The notes beneath the pieces were generated by a model. That model was given only the letters and a program-made list of their open reading frames with translations. It ran no database searches and was not told the DNA's origin. This document shows, in pieces, positions 33,062-44,600 of a stretch of DNA of 64,000 bases (the stretch's first letter is position 1; every line of letters begins with the position of its first letter). Origin of the DNA: Galeopsis tetrahit (taxonomy: Eukaryota > Streptophyta > Magnoliopsida > Lamiales > Lamiaceae); contig OY776120.1 of assembly GCA_963675135.1 (NCBI GenBank), forward strand, positions 14,536,001 through 14,600,000, written 5' to 3'. The translations under genes were made by a program, and so were the position numbers.

Positions 33062-33510
33062 AATATTAGAAAATATATATATTTTTTGTTCTTTAAATTG
33101 TGCATGTTTTGATTTTTGTCTTCTAGGTTTTTCGATTTTAAAATTAGTATCTTATGTCTACAAATTTTTAAAAAATTATCGTCTAAATTTTTCGACTTTA
33201 AAATTAGTCTCTTATGTTTACAAATTTTAAGATTTTAGTCTTTATTACTTGCAATCGAGTAAACAACAAAGCCAACGATTTGCAGATAATTACATGATGT
33301 TTACTTTCGATTGCAAGTAATAAAGACTAAAATCTTAAAATTTATAAACATAAGAGGCTATTTTTCAAAGTCGAAAAATTTAGAGGACAAAAATCTTAAA
33401 ATTTATAAATATTAGAAATCTAAACTAATTTCAAAGTCGAAAAACTTAGAGGATAAAAATTAAAATTCAAACAACTTAAGGGACAAAAAAATGTATTTTT
33501 CCTAATTGTA
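33062..33510. mobile_element. Foldback (long inverted repeat) MITE-like element
   Basis: The left half is mirrored by the right half as imperfect arms of about 200 bp. Examples are TAAGATTTTAGTCTTTATTA at 33227 and TAATAAAGACTAAAATCTTA at 33319, exact complements. The loop (about 33258-33300) includes CAACAAAGCCAACGATTTGC. No ORF. Direct repeats of the edges are unclear, so the class is not fixed. Confidence 0.75.
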
Positions 33511-33938
33511 AATTAATTTTTTTAACAAATTCATTTGTGTTCGAATTCGACGTTTTGAAATTAGATCAGAATAAAAAATGAAAAGTTCATTAAGAAACTA
33601 TTTAATAAGCGTGTATTGTGAAGAAAATATTATCTTACTTAATAAATGGTGAATAGAAAAAAGTAAGAAAGATGCTTTGATGCTAAACATGATTAGCACT
33701 TTTATTACCCATGTAAATGAATTGTTGAGGTAGACAGTAAAAAGGTTTTTAGATTAATTAGAAAAGAAAGAAAAGATAAAAGTCATAAACTCCCCTAAAT
33801 ACGATCTAACAATAAAAATAATAATAAATTTCAAAATAATTGATCAACCTAAAAATTTGAAATCGGGTGAATTGTTAAGGTAGAGAATAATAGAAAAAAT
33901 AAAAGAAAGGGAAAGAGAGGAGTAAAAAAATAAAATAG
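33511..33938. other. AT-rich spacer
   Basis: Nothing supported is seen. Confidence 0.6.
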
Positions 33939-33940
33939 TA

Positions 33941-34212
33941 CTCCCTCTGTCCCACAATTGTTTGCACTCTTTCCTTATTCGTCCGTCCCACAATTGTTTG
34001 TACTTCCTAAAAAGGAAACTTTTTCATAAACTCCACCCCCACAAAATTCACATATTTACACAAAATGCCATTACTTTTACACTTATTTCAACCACTCTCT
34101 TTACTTTATTCATATAAGTTTACAAAATTACCCCTCAACACTCCACTCATTACACCTTTTTCTTAATAAGTGTGCCCATAAAGTGGTGCAAACACTTCCG
34201 GGACGGAGGGAA
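33941..34212. mobile_element. Stowaway-type MITE
   Basis: CTCCCTCTGTCCCACAATTG at the left and the reverse complement TTCCCTCCGTCCCGGAAG at the right, flanked by TA (33939-33940; 34213-34214). 272 bp. The left end is partly repeated inside at 33979 (CGTCCGTCCCACAATTGTTT). Confidence 0.85.
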
Positions 34213-34214
34213 TA

Positions 34215-34682
34215 TAAGAAATAGTAGAAATAAATAATAGGTGGGTGTTGATAAAAAAAATTAATAATGGAATGCCTAAAATAATAAAATTATTTTTGAT
34301 TTATACTCAAAAGTAAGGAGGACGTAACGAAGGCCCCCTCGTGTTTTGAGTTACACTATTACTAGTTACTACGACGTGGATACCTTATATACCTTATAAA
34401 TATGTGCACGTACGCCTCTCCAAAAAAATTAACGACCCAATATAATTTGATCATTTTTTTAATCAAAAAAGCTGTCTCGTTTCTCACCCTTTTCCAATGT
34501 TCCTTGGATTTTTTTTGGAATTCTATCTTTTATTGCAATTTTTAAAAATAAATATACAATTGCCGCACTTATTTTCCACTCTTTGTAGGGAGTTTTTTTT
34601 TTTTTTTTGAAAACAACTTTGTAGGGAGTTTAAACTCGTAACATTTAATTTGATGGATACATTCATTTATTTCATTAGATAA
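34215..34682. other. AT-rich spacer
   Basis: No gene. The motif CTTTGTAGGGAGTTT occurs twice (34580 and 34618) around a T-run. Confidence 0.6.
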
Positions 34683-34823
34683 ATTTATATTAAGGTATCC
34701 CACACATTGGATAGATAGATGCTCTTGGGTGGACTTATAAGTTTGGACAATCCTCTCACTTAACACCTTGATTTTAAGTGTAGAGTTAGGCCTTGTCACA
34801 TGGTAATGTTAGGCATTGTCACA

Positions 34824-34836
34824 TGGTATCAGAGCC
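34824..34836 (+). other. TRIM primer binding site
   Basis: TGGTATCAGAGCC, complementary to initiator tRNA-Met. A 23-bp tandem duplication places a partial copy (TGGTAATG) at 34801, right after the LTR, and a second LTR-end copy before this intact site. Confidence 0.85.
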
Positions 34837-35063
34837 AACTCTCTACTTCGATGTCTGGATCCACCTGTTGAACCACGTGTCGACCTTGTCCCCGTCTCAC
34901 GTGAGGGAGGGTATTTGGCTCTCTACTTCGATGGATCCACCTGTTGAACCACGTGTCGACCTTGTCCCCGTTTCACGTGAGGGAGGGTATTTGACTCTCT
35001 ACTTCGATGGATCCATCTATTGAACCACGTGTCGACCTTGTCCCCATCTCATGTGAGGGAGGG
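34837..35063. repeat. Tandem repeat inside TRIM, about 76-80 bp, three units
   Basis: CTCTACTTCGATG recurs at 34841, 34921 and 34997. Each unit carries GAACCACGTGTCGACC and a TCACGTGA or TCATGTGA palindrome. The third unit merges into the polypurine tract. Confidence 0.9.
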
Positions 35064-35179
35064 TATTAAGGTATCCTACATCGGATAAATAGATGGTTTT
35101 GAGTGGGCTTATAAACCTGAACAATCCTCTCACTTAACACCTTACTTTTAAGTGTAAGGTTAGGTGTTATCACAATTTA

Positions 35180-36022
35180 CTAATATTTACTAAATCACAT
35201 GGACATTCAATATGATAAAACGTAAAGGGATTGTATATTTAGTTTCCATTAATTTTACATATTTTTTAATTCGGTCCAAACAATTTTGACATTTTAATTT
35301 TATTTTAATTCATTAATCTATTGTTTCAGATTAACAAACAAGTCTCCGGATGTGACTTGTTGTTTTACTTTTTTTACCTGTGACAACATGAATTGATTTT
35401 CATATTTATGTGATACTATTTGTATTAATAATTCATTAAATTGGTAAAAAATATTAAAATTAAAAAATTAATTTAAAATTTGTCAAGTTATTTTAAAATA
35501 ATTAAATAATTCGAGTTATGTGATTTTTTTTCAAGTAACTCTTGAATAATTTTCATTTAAAAATTAAAATTATTTTCTAAACTTAAATTTTGTAACTGAG
35601 TTTTCTTATTATATTTATCACATCCTGCAGTTTTAATAGATATATTAGATTTATTTTAAAATTTATTTTTCAATTAAAACTATAATATATTTTTTTAATT
35701 TTGAGGTAATTATTTTAAATTTGTTATAATTTTTTTTTATTAAACTTTTAGATTATGATTTTTTATTTGAATTTATAAATATAAACAAGACTTTAATCAG
35801 TCCAAAAAAAAAAAAAAAGGGTACGTATTACAATCTACTCCTCTACTACGATTTTGCATGTCCGTGAACTCAATCTACTCCTCCACTAAAGTTTCGTCTC
35901 TTTGAATGTTGATAATAAGCTAAAACCAATTAGTATTACAAATATTTTTTTTCCTTATATTCCTTTGAATATTGTTCATTTACTTAATTACTTTTAACAT
36001 ACATAAGTATTAAAAAGATAGT
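35180..36022. other. AT-rich spacer
   Basis: No supported gene. TTTTGCATGTCCGTGAACT near 35850 resembles the reverse complement of a stretch near 36805-36825, so an older MITE may span 35.83-36.83 kb with the hAT element inside it. Confidence 0.45.
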
Positions 36023-36030
36023 ATTATATG

Positions 36031-36585
36031 CAGTGACGGAGCCAGAAAATCCCGATAGGGGGGCCCGATTAACATTAGTTACATTACTTTAAAAATAAAA
36101 TAATATGTAGTTATTATACTCATCAAATTTTTACATGATAAAATTGTTAATACATTAAATTAAATTGAACAAGCTAACTTTCATTTTGTTTTGAAGTTTT
36201 AATTTGATAGTTCGATTCAAAATTAAGTGAAACAATTAAAAAATTGCTAAAATATTAAATTCAAAAAATATTTTATTTCTTCGATTAAAATGTCTTTTAA
36301 TTAATACATTAATGTGTTCCAATATTCTATTATTTGCACGATTTGATCGGCACAATTTTTAAAGTATGAATATTTTGGGTGATTTGGTGAGGTGTAAAAT
36401 AAAATGTATACAAAAATTGAGTGACAATTTTGAAAATAAAATGATGTTGGGTGTTTCCATATTAAGAGTGTGTAAATAATCATTTGACGTCCCAATAAAA
36501 AAAGTGTACAAATAATTACGGAACAAATAGAGTATATATATAAAAAAAAAAAAAAATTGGTGGGGGGCCAGTGTGGCTCCGCCCT
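36031..36585. mobile_element. hAT-type non-autonomous element, 555 bp
   Basis: Ends CAGTGACGGAGCCAG and (reverse complement) CAGGGCGGAGCCACA are flanked by the 8-bp TSD ATTATATG (36023-36030; 36586-36593), the hAT signature. AT-rich interior, no transposase. Confidence 0.92.
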
Positions 36586-36593
36586 GATTATAT

Positions 36594-37290
36594 GTGTAGT
36601 GAATTGTTAAAATAGTGAGATAGAAAAAAAAATGTAGAGAGAATATGAAATAGAAAAAAGATAGAGATAAATAGTAAATATTGTCGAAAAAGAAATGATC
36701 AAATGAATAAAATTAATTTTCGATGAAACATTAAATATGATAAAATTTGTAACTTTTGAATATACAAGAATATTAATTACTACACATAATTTATAGTATT
36801 AAGTTTCCGGACACGCAAACGTGGATTGTGGGTCTGGTACTTAAAAAAGAGAGAGGATGCATGCAATGTCCCAAAAATAAAAATATTACTGTATGATGAA
36901 TCCAAGTAATAGAGTTTTGTGTACGTACCTTGGAATTAATTAATTAAAGGATTATATGTTGCTTCAATTTGAAGGATGTAATCTAACATATCCCGAAAAT
37001 CCTCCTCCTTACGGTTCAGAGCTCCATGAATCTCCTATTTATGGGGTGCATGGTTTAACAAAATTTATATATTGAAATTAATTTGGCATCAAAATGTATA
37101 GAGACGGTTGAAAGTAGGTATTATTACTACTGATTATATAATTTATATAAGTGCTTTTTTAATTCCCAACTCTATATATTAATTTAGATTTAATACTAGC
37201 ACAACTAGAATTTGAAATTCGGAGTACGAAAAATATTAAGTTAAGGAAAAATTTCATATGCACACGTTTGCACCTACACACGCTTTTTAT
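36594..37290. other. AT-rich spacer
   Basis: No supported gene is seen. Confidence 0.6.
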
Positions 37291-37662
37291 CCAACCATAT
37301 AAAACCCCATTTTCCCATCACTATTCTCCTTTAGAGATATTGCCGGATGCCGGAGACTCCGTTTCCGGCAACAATTTATTCGGTGCCGTCGGTGAATCGG
37401 CTAGTATATCTAAGACGAGATTTGAGAGGGTAATCCATCGCGTCGAGTTTTCGGGAGTAGATTCTGGCACCGTCGACGGACGATTTCGAGGTATCCTTTT
37501 GAATTAGAGATTCAGAATAATTTAAGGAGGCCGGAAGAAGTCTGCGACCTTGGTGAGTGACGTCAGCGCTTGCGATATGACGACGACGGTTGAGTCGAAT
37601 CCAAAAATTGATTCGATTTCCGGGCAAGTGGTTAGAGATTCCGGTATAGAGATTCAGAATGC
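37291..37662 (+). other. GC-richer gene-like fragment
   Basis: CATATAAAACCC (37296) looks like a TATA box. It is followed by about 300 bases of higher GC with short ORFs and a donor-like GGTGAGT near 37552. No family is recognised and no ORF is long or convincing. It could be the 5' end of a cellular gene or a captured fragment. Confidence 0.3.
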
Positions 37663-38134
37663 GAGAAAGAGAATGATGGAGTAGCTGGACTGTTGGTTGC
37701 TTTATTTAACAAATTTTAAAACGTATGACAGATAAGCCGTCAAACACTAGCGGTAAGCAAGATGTTAGTAATGATTTTGACACTTCCTTTTCTTTTTAAG
37801 AAGCAAAACCACGCAGGGATTTGTTGAGAACTTTTGGAGTATTTCAGCTTTTGGCATTTGAGCTTGAAAATTTGTCAATGGATCGTACTCTGTTTTTGGA
37901 GAAAGAGAATGATGGAGTAGTTGGGCTGTTGGTTGCTTTATTTAACAAATTTTAAAACGTATGACAGATAAGCCGTCAAACACTAGCGGTAAGCAAGATG
38001 TTAGTAATGATTTTGACACTTCCTTTTCTTTTTAAGAAGCAAAAACACGCAGGAATTTGTTGAGAACTTTTGGAGTATTTCAGCTTTTGACATTTGGGCT
38101 TGAAAATTTGTCAATGGAACGTACTCTGTTTTTT
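37663..38134. repeat. 236-bp tandem duplication, two copies
   Basis: GAGAAAGAGAATGATGGAGT starts at 37663 and again at 37899; the following 236 bases are nearly identical in both copies. The unit is non-coding. Confidence 0.9.
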
Positions 38135-38269
38135 GAGATTAACTAAAGATATTTTGTGGTGATGACTGCTGAGTGTTGACAATTCACTTGTTTCTTCTTA
38201 ATTAATTTATTACTAACAGTTCAAAATTGCTAGGTTTTAGTACTGAAATTATTGCTAAGTTTTAGTATT

Positions 38270-38595
38270 GAAAAGTGACAATTTTATAATTGAAAAGTGT
38301 AACTCTTGTTATTAAAAAGTGTAATTTTTATTATTGAAAAATGATTGATATTTTAACTGAAAAGTGTAATTTTTATTATTGAAAAGTGGTAGATATTTTA
38401 ACTGAAAAGTGTAATTTTTATTATTGAAAAGTGGTATATTTTAACTGAAAAATGTAATTTTTATTATTGAAAAGTGGTAGATATTTTAACTGAAAAGTGT
38501 AATTTTTATTATTGAAAAGTGGTAGATATTTTAACTGAAAAATGTAATTTTTATTATTGAAAAGTGGTAGATATTATTATTATTGAAAAATGTTA
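38270..38595. repeat. 45-bp AT-rich minisatellite
   Basis: AAAGTGTAATTTTTATTATT recurs at 38361, 38406, 38449, 38494 and 38539 (G to A in some), a period of 45 with one 43-bp unit. Degenerate units precede at about 38270-38360. Confidence 0.9.
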
Positions 38596-38639
38596 ATTTT
38601 GGTAATAATTGTAGTGTTAAAATTATTTTAATTAAAAAA

Positions 38640-38721
38640 AATTATATTTAGATTAGAAGGTTTCAAACCTGTGACCTCATACATATTTTGAATTGTTGTA
38701 ACCGCTAGACCAGTCGCTACC
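38640..38721 (-). mobile_element. tRNA-related SINE-like fragment, inverted
   Basis: On - GGTAGCGACTGGTCTAGCGG holds an A-box-like core and GGTTTGAAACC a B-box-like core about 45 bases later, ending toward a T-rich tail. No TSD is seen. The Athila solo LTR inserted at its head. Confidence 0.45.
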
Positions 38722-40189
38722 TGATTTGTCTCGTTTTTCAACACTTTTTAAAGCACTTTACAATACGATCCCCACAAGCGTATGGGTTCGATTGTAGTAC
38801 GCAAGTACGACCAAGTAGATTTTCGTTCCAAGGACCTAATTGAGTGATAGTGAATCCCTAAAGTTATAAGTTTTCATGCTATTGTAGTAATTAAACGTGT
38901 TTGTTGGATTTTCGGGAATTAAAACACAAGTATTAAACTAAATTATCTAAGATAAACAAGAAATAGACAAAAGTAATAATAAGCTATCTAACTTTCGAGA
39001 GAAAGTGCAAGAGAAGGGTATTGCCTCGGGTGTTTCCGTTTTGTGGGTAATTCAATGAGTTAACGAACCAATTGCATGAATTAAACTATGGTTTTGGATT
39101 AAGCTAAAGGCTATCACTCGTGTGTGTAGACCAATCCCTTGTGAGGCTTAGGTGAACACGTGCATCGATTAGCAATTATATAGTCTAATCAATACCATAA
39201 GATCCTAAGATAGTGTCTCATAAACACGTTCAACACGGTTACTAATGTTTATGAGACGCCCTCTCACTAATCTAATAGACGACCTCTAATCGACTAGTGT
39301 CCAGTGTCGTCGATCTAAGCAATCAACCCCCGGTCGGTGTAGCTAATTACTATGTTAATTCTAATTGATTAATTCAAGCTCATACACACACTCTTAATCA
39401 TGCAACCCAATACGGTCGTTGAAGTCGACAAAACTAACAATGCAAGCTAATAGGGTGAATTAATCAATTGAATCATGAAAATTACAACACTAGAAACATA
39501 TACACCCAATTCCTAAGCTAATCATGCAATTAATCTATAATTACACTAAACACCCATCAAAACATTCACACCCAAGGCAATAAGAGCTTAGCCCATGGTT
39601 CTAGAATAGAATCCCATGGCTACAACAACAAATAACATCAAACTAATGGTAAAATAGCAAAAGATTGAAGAAATTAAGAAAATACTAAATTGAATTGCAA
39701 AATAGAATAATATCACCTTGATCATGAGAATTTAGCTACAAACCGATGTAATAGACGATGCCCGATGATAATCGTAGCTTGATTCGAAGTAAAAACCATT
39801 ATTCTATCTAATCTAATGAAGAATCTAAACTAAAAATGAAGAACACCTACAACTATGTGAATGTGTGTGTGTGGAATTGCTTGTAAAAGGAGTAAGACTC
39901 CTTTCTAAAACTCAAATTGGAGCTATTTATAGTTGGGGTACAAGTCTTGGACGAAATTTGCACTTAGGTCCCTCGAAAATGGGCCAAAACCCCCCGAAAT
40001 ATGTAGCAAATGGCTAAAATAGGGCTTGGCCGGGTGAAAACGACCCGACCGGGTGGTTTTACCCGGCCAAAATACGAAGGTCTTGATGGAAAATGGCATG
40101 GCCGGGTGAAATGACCCGGCCGGGTGGTTTTACCCGGCCAAAATGCGAAATGGGTGAACTAATCCAAAATGTGGGTGTACAACACTATG

Positions 40190-40640
40190 GCCGTTAAATT
40201 CTGATCCGGTCCGGGTTTGGACCGGTTGGACCGAATTTTTTTTTTATTTTTTATTTTTTTTTAAGTTTATGGAAGCAAGAACAAAATTGTTGAATTTGTG
40301 TATGAAAATTAAAGTGTTTGTTCTTCATTACGCCAATGTGAATTTTATTTACATTATTATTAATGATCTTTTGACCCTAAAAAAAATTAAATATGTTTGT
40401 TAAATTATATATTTGCAAAAAATGTAATAGATTTCAACACATTTTCACCAATTACTTGGTTTTGAAAAATAATTGAGAGTGCATTAGTGTAAAAAAAAAA
40501 AATTCTGGTCCAAACCGGTCCGGACCGGAAGATCGGAATCCAAAATTTTGCCGGACCGGAGACCGGACCGGAATCTAACCGGTCGGTCCGGTTCCTGTCA
40601 TTTTTCCGGTCCGGTTTTTTTTTTAACACTCCTAGGTGGA
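40190..40640. mobile_element. CCGG-rich MITE-like insert within the solo LTR
   Basis: GGTCCGG/CCGGACC motifs cluster at both ends (40203-40240 and 40508-40620) around an AT-rich core, and the right end (reverse complement) reads CCTAGGAGTGTTAAAAA. This resembles hAT-like MITEs common in eudicots. The TSD is not resolved. Confidence 0.5.
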
Positions 40641-40800
40641 AGTAACCCGGCCGGGTAGAAATGTGGTCCGACCTCGTTATTTTTCGTTCCGTTGTATCTC
40701 GAGCTTCCGACCTCCGATTGACTTGATTCTTTTTTTCATTCCACTTCATTTTTCGAGACGAATCCAATGGTTCAATCCTCTCTTCAGTACAGTGGAGTAT

Positions 40801-41599
40801 TGTTGATGTTGGAATAGGTGTTGCATTTTATAATCCAACATTTCAGTTACATATTGTACTGAATGTGCCAACACCTACCACAACATCAGAATTTGCCCTT
40901 TCTCCCTTTACTAACTTCTACTTAACTTGTGTTGCTTAGTGATGTCCCAAATGCAGGTAGAAGACGTGGGCAACACCCAAGTCAAGCAGTTGCATGGGAG
41001 TGAGAAGTTTCTAAGCACAACTATGGAAGTTCCTACAATTATGGAGTGTGAAGGGAAGTTACAAGAAACTACCTTTGATCCAATGGCCAAGATTGATCAA
41101 GGGAGTTGTAGGAGTTGCAAGGCAGTTCGACTTGAAGGCTATAAATAGACTACACTGCCTTCATTCCAAAATACAACAAGAAAGAAAGCAAAACTACATT
41201 ACTATCCATAGAATGCGTGATGTTTCTAGATTAGAAATACACCTTGTTCTTTCTTGTAGATTAGTGCACATTTATAAGCCCGAATATTTGTGTATTTAAT
41301 CATAGTCGTTTATTAGGAAAATACGTTAGATCTATTAGGGAGATAGTTTCGTATTCTTTCTAGTAACTTTTCGAACTCGATTAGAGTTGTAATTGTTCAA
41401 AACCTTACAAGGTTGTTGATTTTGTTTCACTGATATTAAGAGATAATATAAGTGATTCGTGTAGATTAATTATTTAATCTACACAATTTTTGAAATACTC
41501 TTTGCAAAGTGTTTGTTTAATTTCCGCTGCTCATTGTTGTCCCGTTTGTGCCAACACTAAGGACAACATCTCTGTATATCGCACGCACGCACACTTTCA
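40801..41599 (+). repeat. 5' LTR of the young Sirevirus
   Basis: TGTTGATG to CTTTCA, 799 bp. A TATA box (TATAAATAG) is at 41140-41148. The inverted stretch TGTTGGAATAGGTGTTG...CCAACACCTACCACAACATC at 40807-40889 could fold into a stem. Confidence 0.95.
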
Positions 41600-41601
41600 G
41601 T

Positions 41602-41613
41602 TGGTATCAGAGC
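41602..41613 (+). other. Primer binding site of the young Sirevirus
   Basis: TGGTATCAGAGC, two bases after the LTR; it fits initiator tRNA-Met. Confidence 0.9.
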
Positions 41614-41667
41614 CAACTACTTGATACACTAAGTAGAGATTCTGCTTAGAGTGTGTGTTTATTTGCA

Positions 41668-44600
41668 ATGGAGTATCCACTTTCGCCCGCACTAAAACCT
41701 CCAATTCTGGATGGCACAAATTATGCCTTCTGGAAACCTAAAATGAGGATGTACATCAAATCTATTGATGAAAGAGCATGGAGGAGTGTTCTTGCTGGCT
41801 GGACTCAGCCAAAAACTGCTGCGGATGAGGAGAATGAAGCCCAAATCAAGAGAGAGCTAGACTGGACAGCCGAAGAAATCACAACAGCTAGTTACAATTC
41901 AAAGGCACTGAATGCAATCTTTACCTCAACTGATGCATCAATGTTCAAAATCATTTCAAGCTGTGTCACATCCAAGGATGCATGGGATCGATTACAAGAA
42001 CATTGTGAAGGATCGGATAGTGTACGAAGGACCAGACTTCGTATGCTTGGAACAAAATTCGAAAATTTGAGGATGAAAGAAGATGAGACCATCTCATCTT
42101 ACAATGAAAAACTGACTGAGATTTCAAATGAAGCTCATTCTCTTGGTGATCCAATCTCTAATACAAGGTTAGTACATAAAATTCTTAGATCAGTTCCTAA
42201 ACGTTTTGAGCCTAAGATATGTGCTATAGAGGAAGCTAAAGATACAGATGTGCTAAGTCAAAATGAATTAATTGGTATTTTGAAAACATATGAGATGAAT
42301 ATATCTGAAAAAGCTGATAATGAAAAGAAAGTACTTGTTTTCAAAGGTGATGCATCATTATCTGCAACATCCAGTTCTGGAAAATCCCCTTATGTTACTG
42401 AAATTGATTCTGATGAAGAAAACTTTGAGGAATACTATAATGATCCTGATTACATGGCTTTTATGACTAGACAGTTTAAAACCTTCATGAAGAATAAAAA
42501 GTTCAAAGACAACTTTCAACATAAGGTTCAGATTACTAATAATCAACAATTGCCTATTAGGAAAAACACCTTTAATCCTTCTAGACAATTAGAAAGAGGA
42601 AACAGATTTAAGCCTGACCAAGATTATAGGAAGAATGTCAAATGTGATGCATGTTCTGGATTTGGTCATTATGCTAATGAATGTGCTAACACTATTCTGA
42701 AAAAGAAACTAAATTTCAGTGCTACTTTAAGTGATGAATCTGATGTTGAGCATGATCCTGAAAAAGACATTGAACAAGCTTTTTCTGCTAGAATTATTTA
42801 TGATGATACCTTTGATGATGATCTGGATGATTTTTATTATGATGTGAAGACAAATGAGCCATCATTTGAGAAATCACTGAGTAATAAAATTCCAGAATTT
42901 AATTGTTTCACAAGTTCTGTTACAGAGACAGGTACATCCAGAAAAGTTGCTGATATTCAAGACTTATCCAATACTGTGTTCAAACTGGAAAGTCTTTTAA
43001 CAAAGAAAGATAAAGAAATTTATAATCTAAAAGATAGACTAGAAGTATCTGTTCTTGATTTTAGAAAATATTCTTATGAAAATCCTTGGACAAATGAAGA
43101 ACAACACATTTCATATTCTGAAACTGAAAAATTAAATCGTATTATCAAATCTTTAACATTTGAAAATGATGATTTAAGAAATTCTGTTTTAAAACTTGAG
43201 AGTGTTCTAACCAAGAAGGATTGTGAGATTGAAAAACTTGAAGAAAAGATGAAGGAAGTGTCTTTAAGCTTCAAGAAATTCTCTGAAGGACAAGCAAAAT
43301 TGGATGAATCACTGCTACTCAACAATACAAGGAAAGCAGGTATTGGTTATAAAGGTAAAACAGTTCTTAAATCTCAAAGTAATGGATCTACTGTTTTTGT
43401 CAAAGCTGATGATGCTACTGTTTCAAAGAAAAGTCTTGTCAATATGAAAGAACTTGTGTGTAACTACTGTTTTAAAAAGGGACATAAAGCTTATTATTGT
43501 TTAAAAAGACAGAAGAATTCAAATGCTTCTGGATTGTCTAAAATGACACCACACACAAAGCAACATTCACAGAAAACAGAATGGATTTCTAAAAATACTA
43601 TATGTAATGTTGTGCATATGTCTTTGAAAGCATGTGTTCCTGGTTTATGGTATTTTGACAGTGGCTGCTCAAAACATATGACAGGTCAAATTGATTATCT
43701 ATCTGATTACAAAGCTTATAATGGTGGTAATGTTACTTATGGTGGTGGATCTAAAGGGAAGATCATTGGTAAAGGAACCTTAAATGTTCCTGGATTTCCT
43801 AGATTACCAAATGTTTTACATGTTGATGGATTACTTGCCAACCTTATTAGTATAAGCCAATTATGTGATGATGACTTGCATGTAAAGTTTGATAAAAATT
43901 CATGCTATGTGCTAGATGAAAATTCTGATTGCATTATGATGGGTAATAGATCTGCTGATAATTGCTATTTAATTGAATCCAAAGTGAGCTGCAATAATGT
44001 GAAAACTGATGAAAGTACACTATGGCATCATAGACTTGGGCATGTTAATCATAGACAGATTGATAGGTTGATTAGACTCAAAGCTGTTACAGGTTTACCA
44101 ATGCTGAAATTTTCAGACAATCACATCTGTGGACCATGTCAAAAAGGCAAACAGGTAAGAGCTTCTCACAAACTATTAGGTCAGTGTTCTACACAACATT
44201 GCTTTGAATTGCTTCATATGGATCTTATGGGTCCTATGGAAATTGATAGTATAGGTGGAAAAAAGTATTCTTTTGTCATTGTTGATGATTATTCTAGATT
44301 CACATGGATAGAATTCCTAAAAGAAAAATCAGAAACCTTTTCTGTCTTTAAAACTTTATACAAAAGATTCAAGACTGTCTATAATTCTAAAGTGTGTAGA
44401 ATTAGATCAGACCATGGAAGAGAGTTTGATAACAGTGCTTTCACTGAGTTTTGTGAATCTAAAGGCATATTACAGGAGTTCTCATCACCTAAAACACCTC
44501 AGCAAAATGGGATAGCAGAAAGGAAAAATAGAACTCTTCAAGAGATGGCTAGAGTTATGCTATGTTCTAAAAATTTAGCCAAAAGGTTTTGGGCTGAAGC

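Larger units (their letters stand above)
34688..35174 (+). mobile_element. TRIM (miniature LTR retrotransposon), 487 bp
   Basis: Two LTRs of about 111-113 bp (34688-34800; 35064-35174), each from TATTAAGGTATCC to TCACA, are flanked by the 5-bp TSD ATTTA (34683-34687; 35175-35179). A full tRNA-Met primer site TGGTATCAGAGCC is at 34824-34836, and a polypurine tract GAGGGAGGG at 35055-35063. There is no coding sequence; the interior is three tandem units. Non-autonomous. Confidence 0.9.

Noticed and set aside
37268..37627. A coding gene in the GC-richer stretch
   Set aside because: ORFs are short on both strands, no start has support and no family is recognised; kept only as a gene-like fragment.
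40927..41299. Small ORFs in the Sirevirus LTRs (also at 50244-50616)
   Set aside because: They lie wholly in the LTR, occur twice for that reason, and show no protein features.
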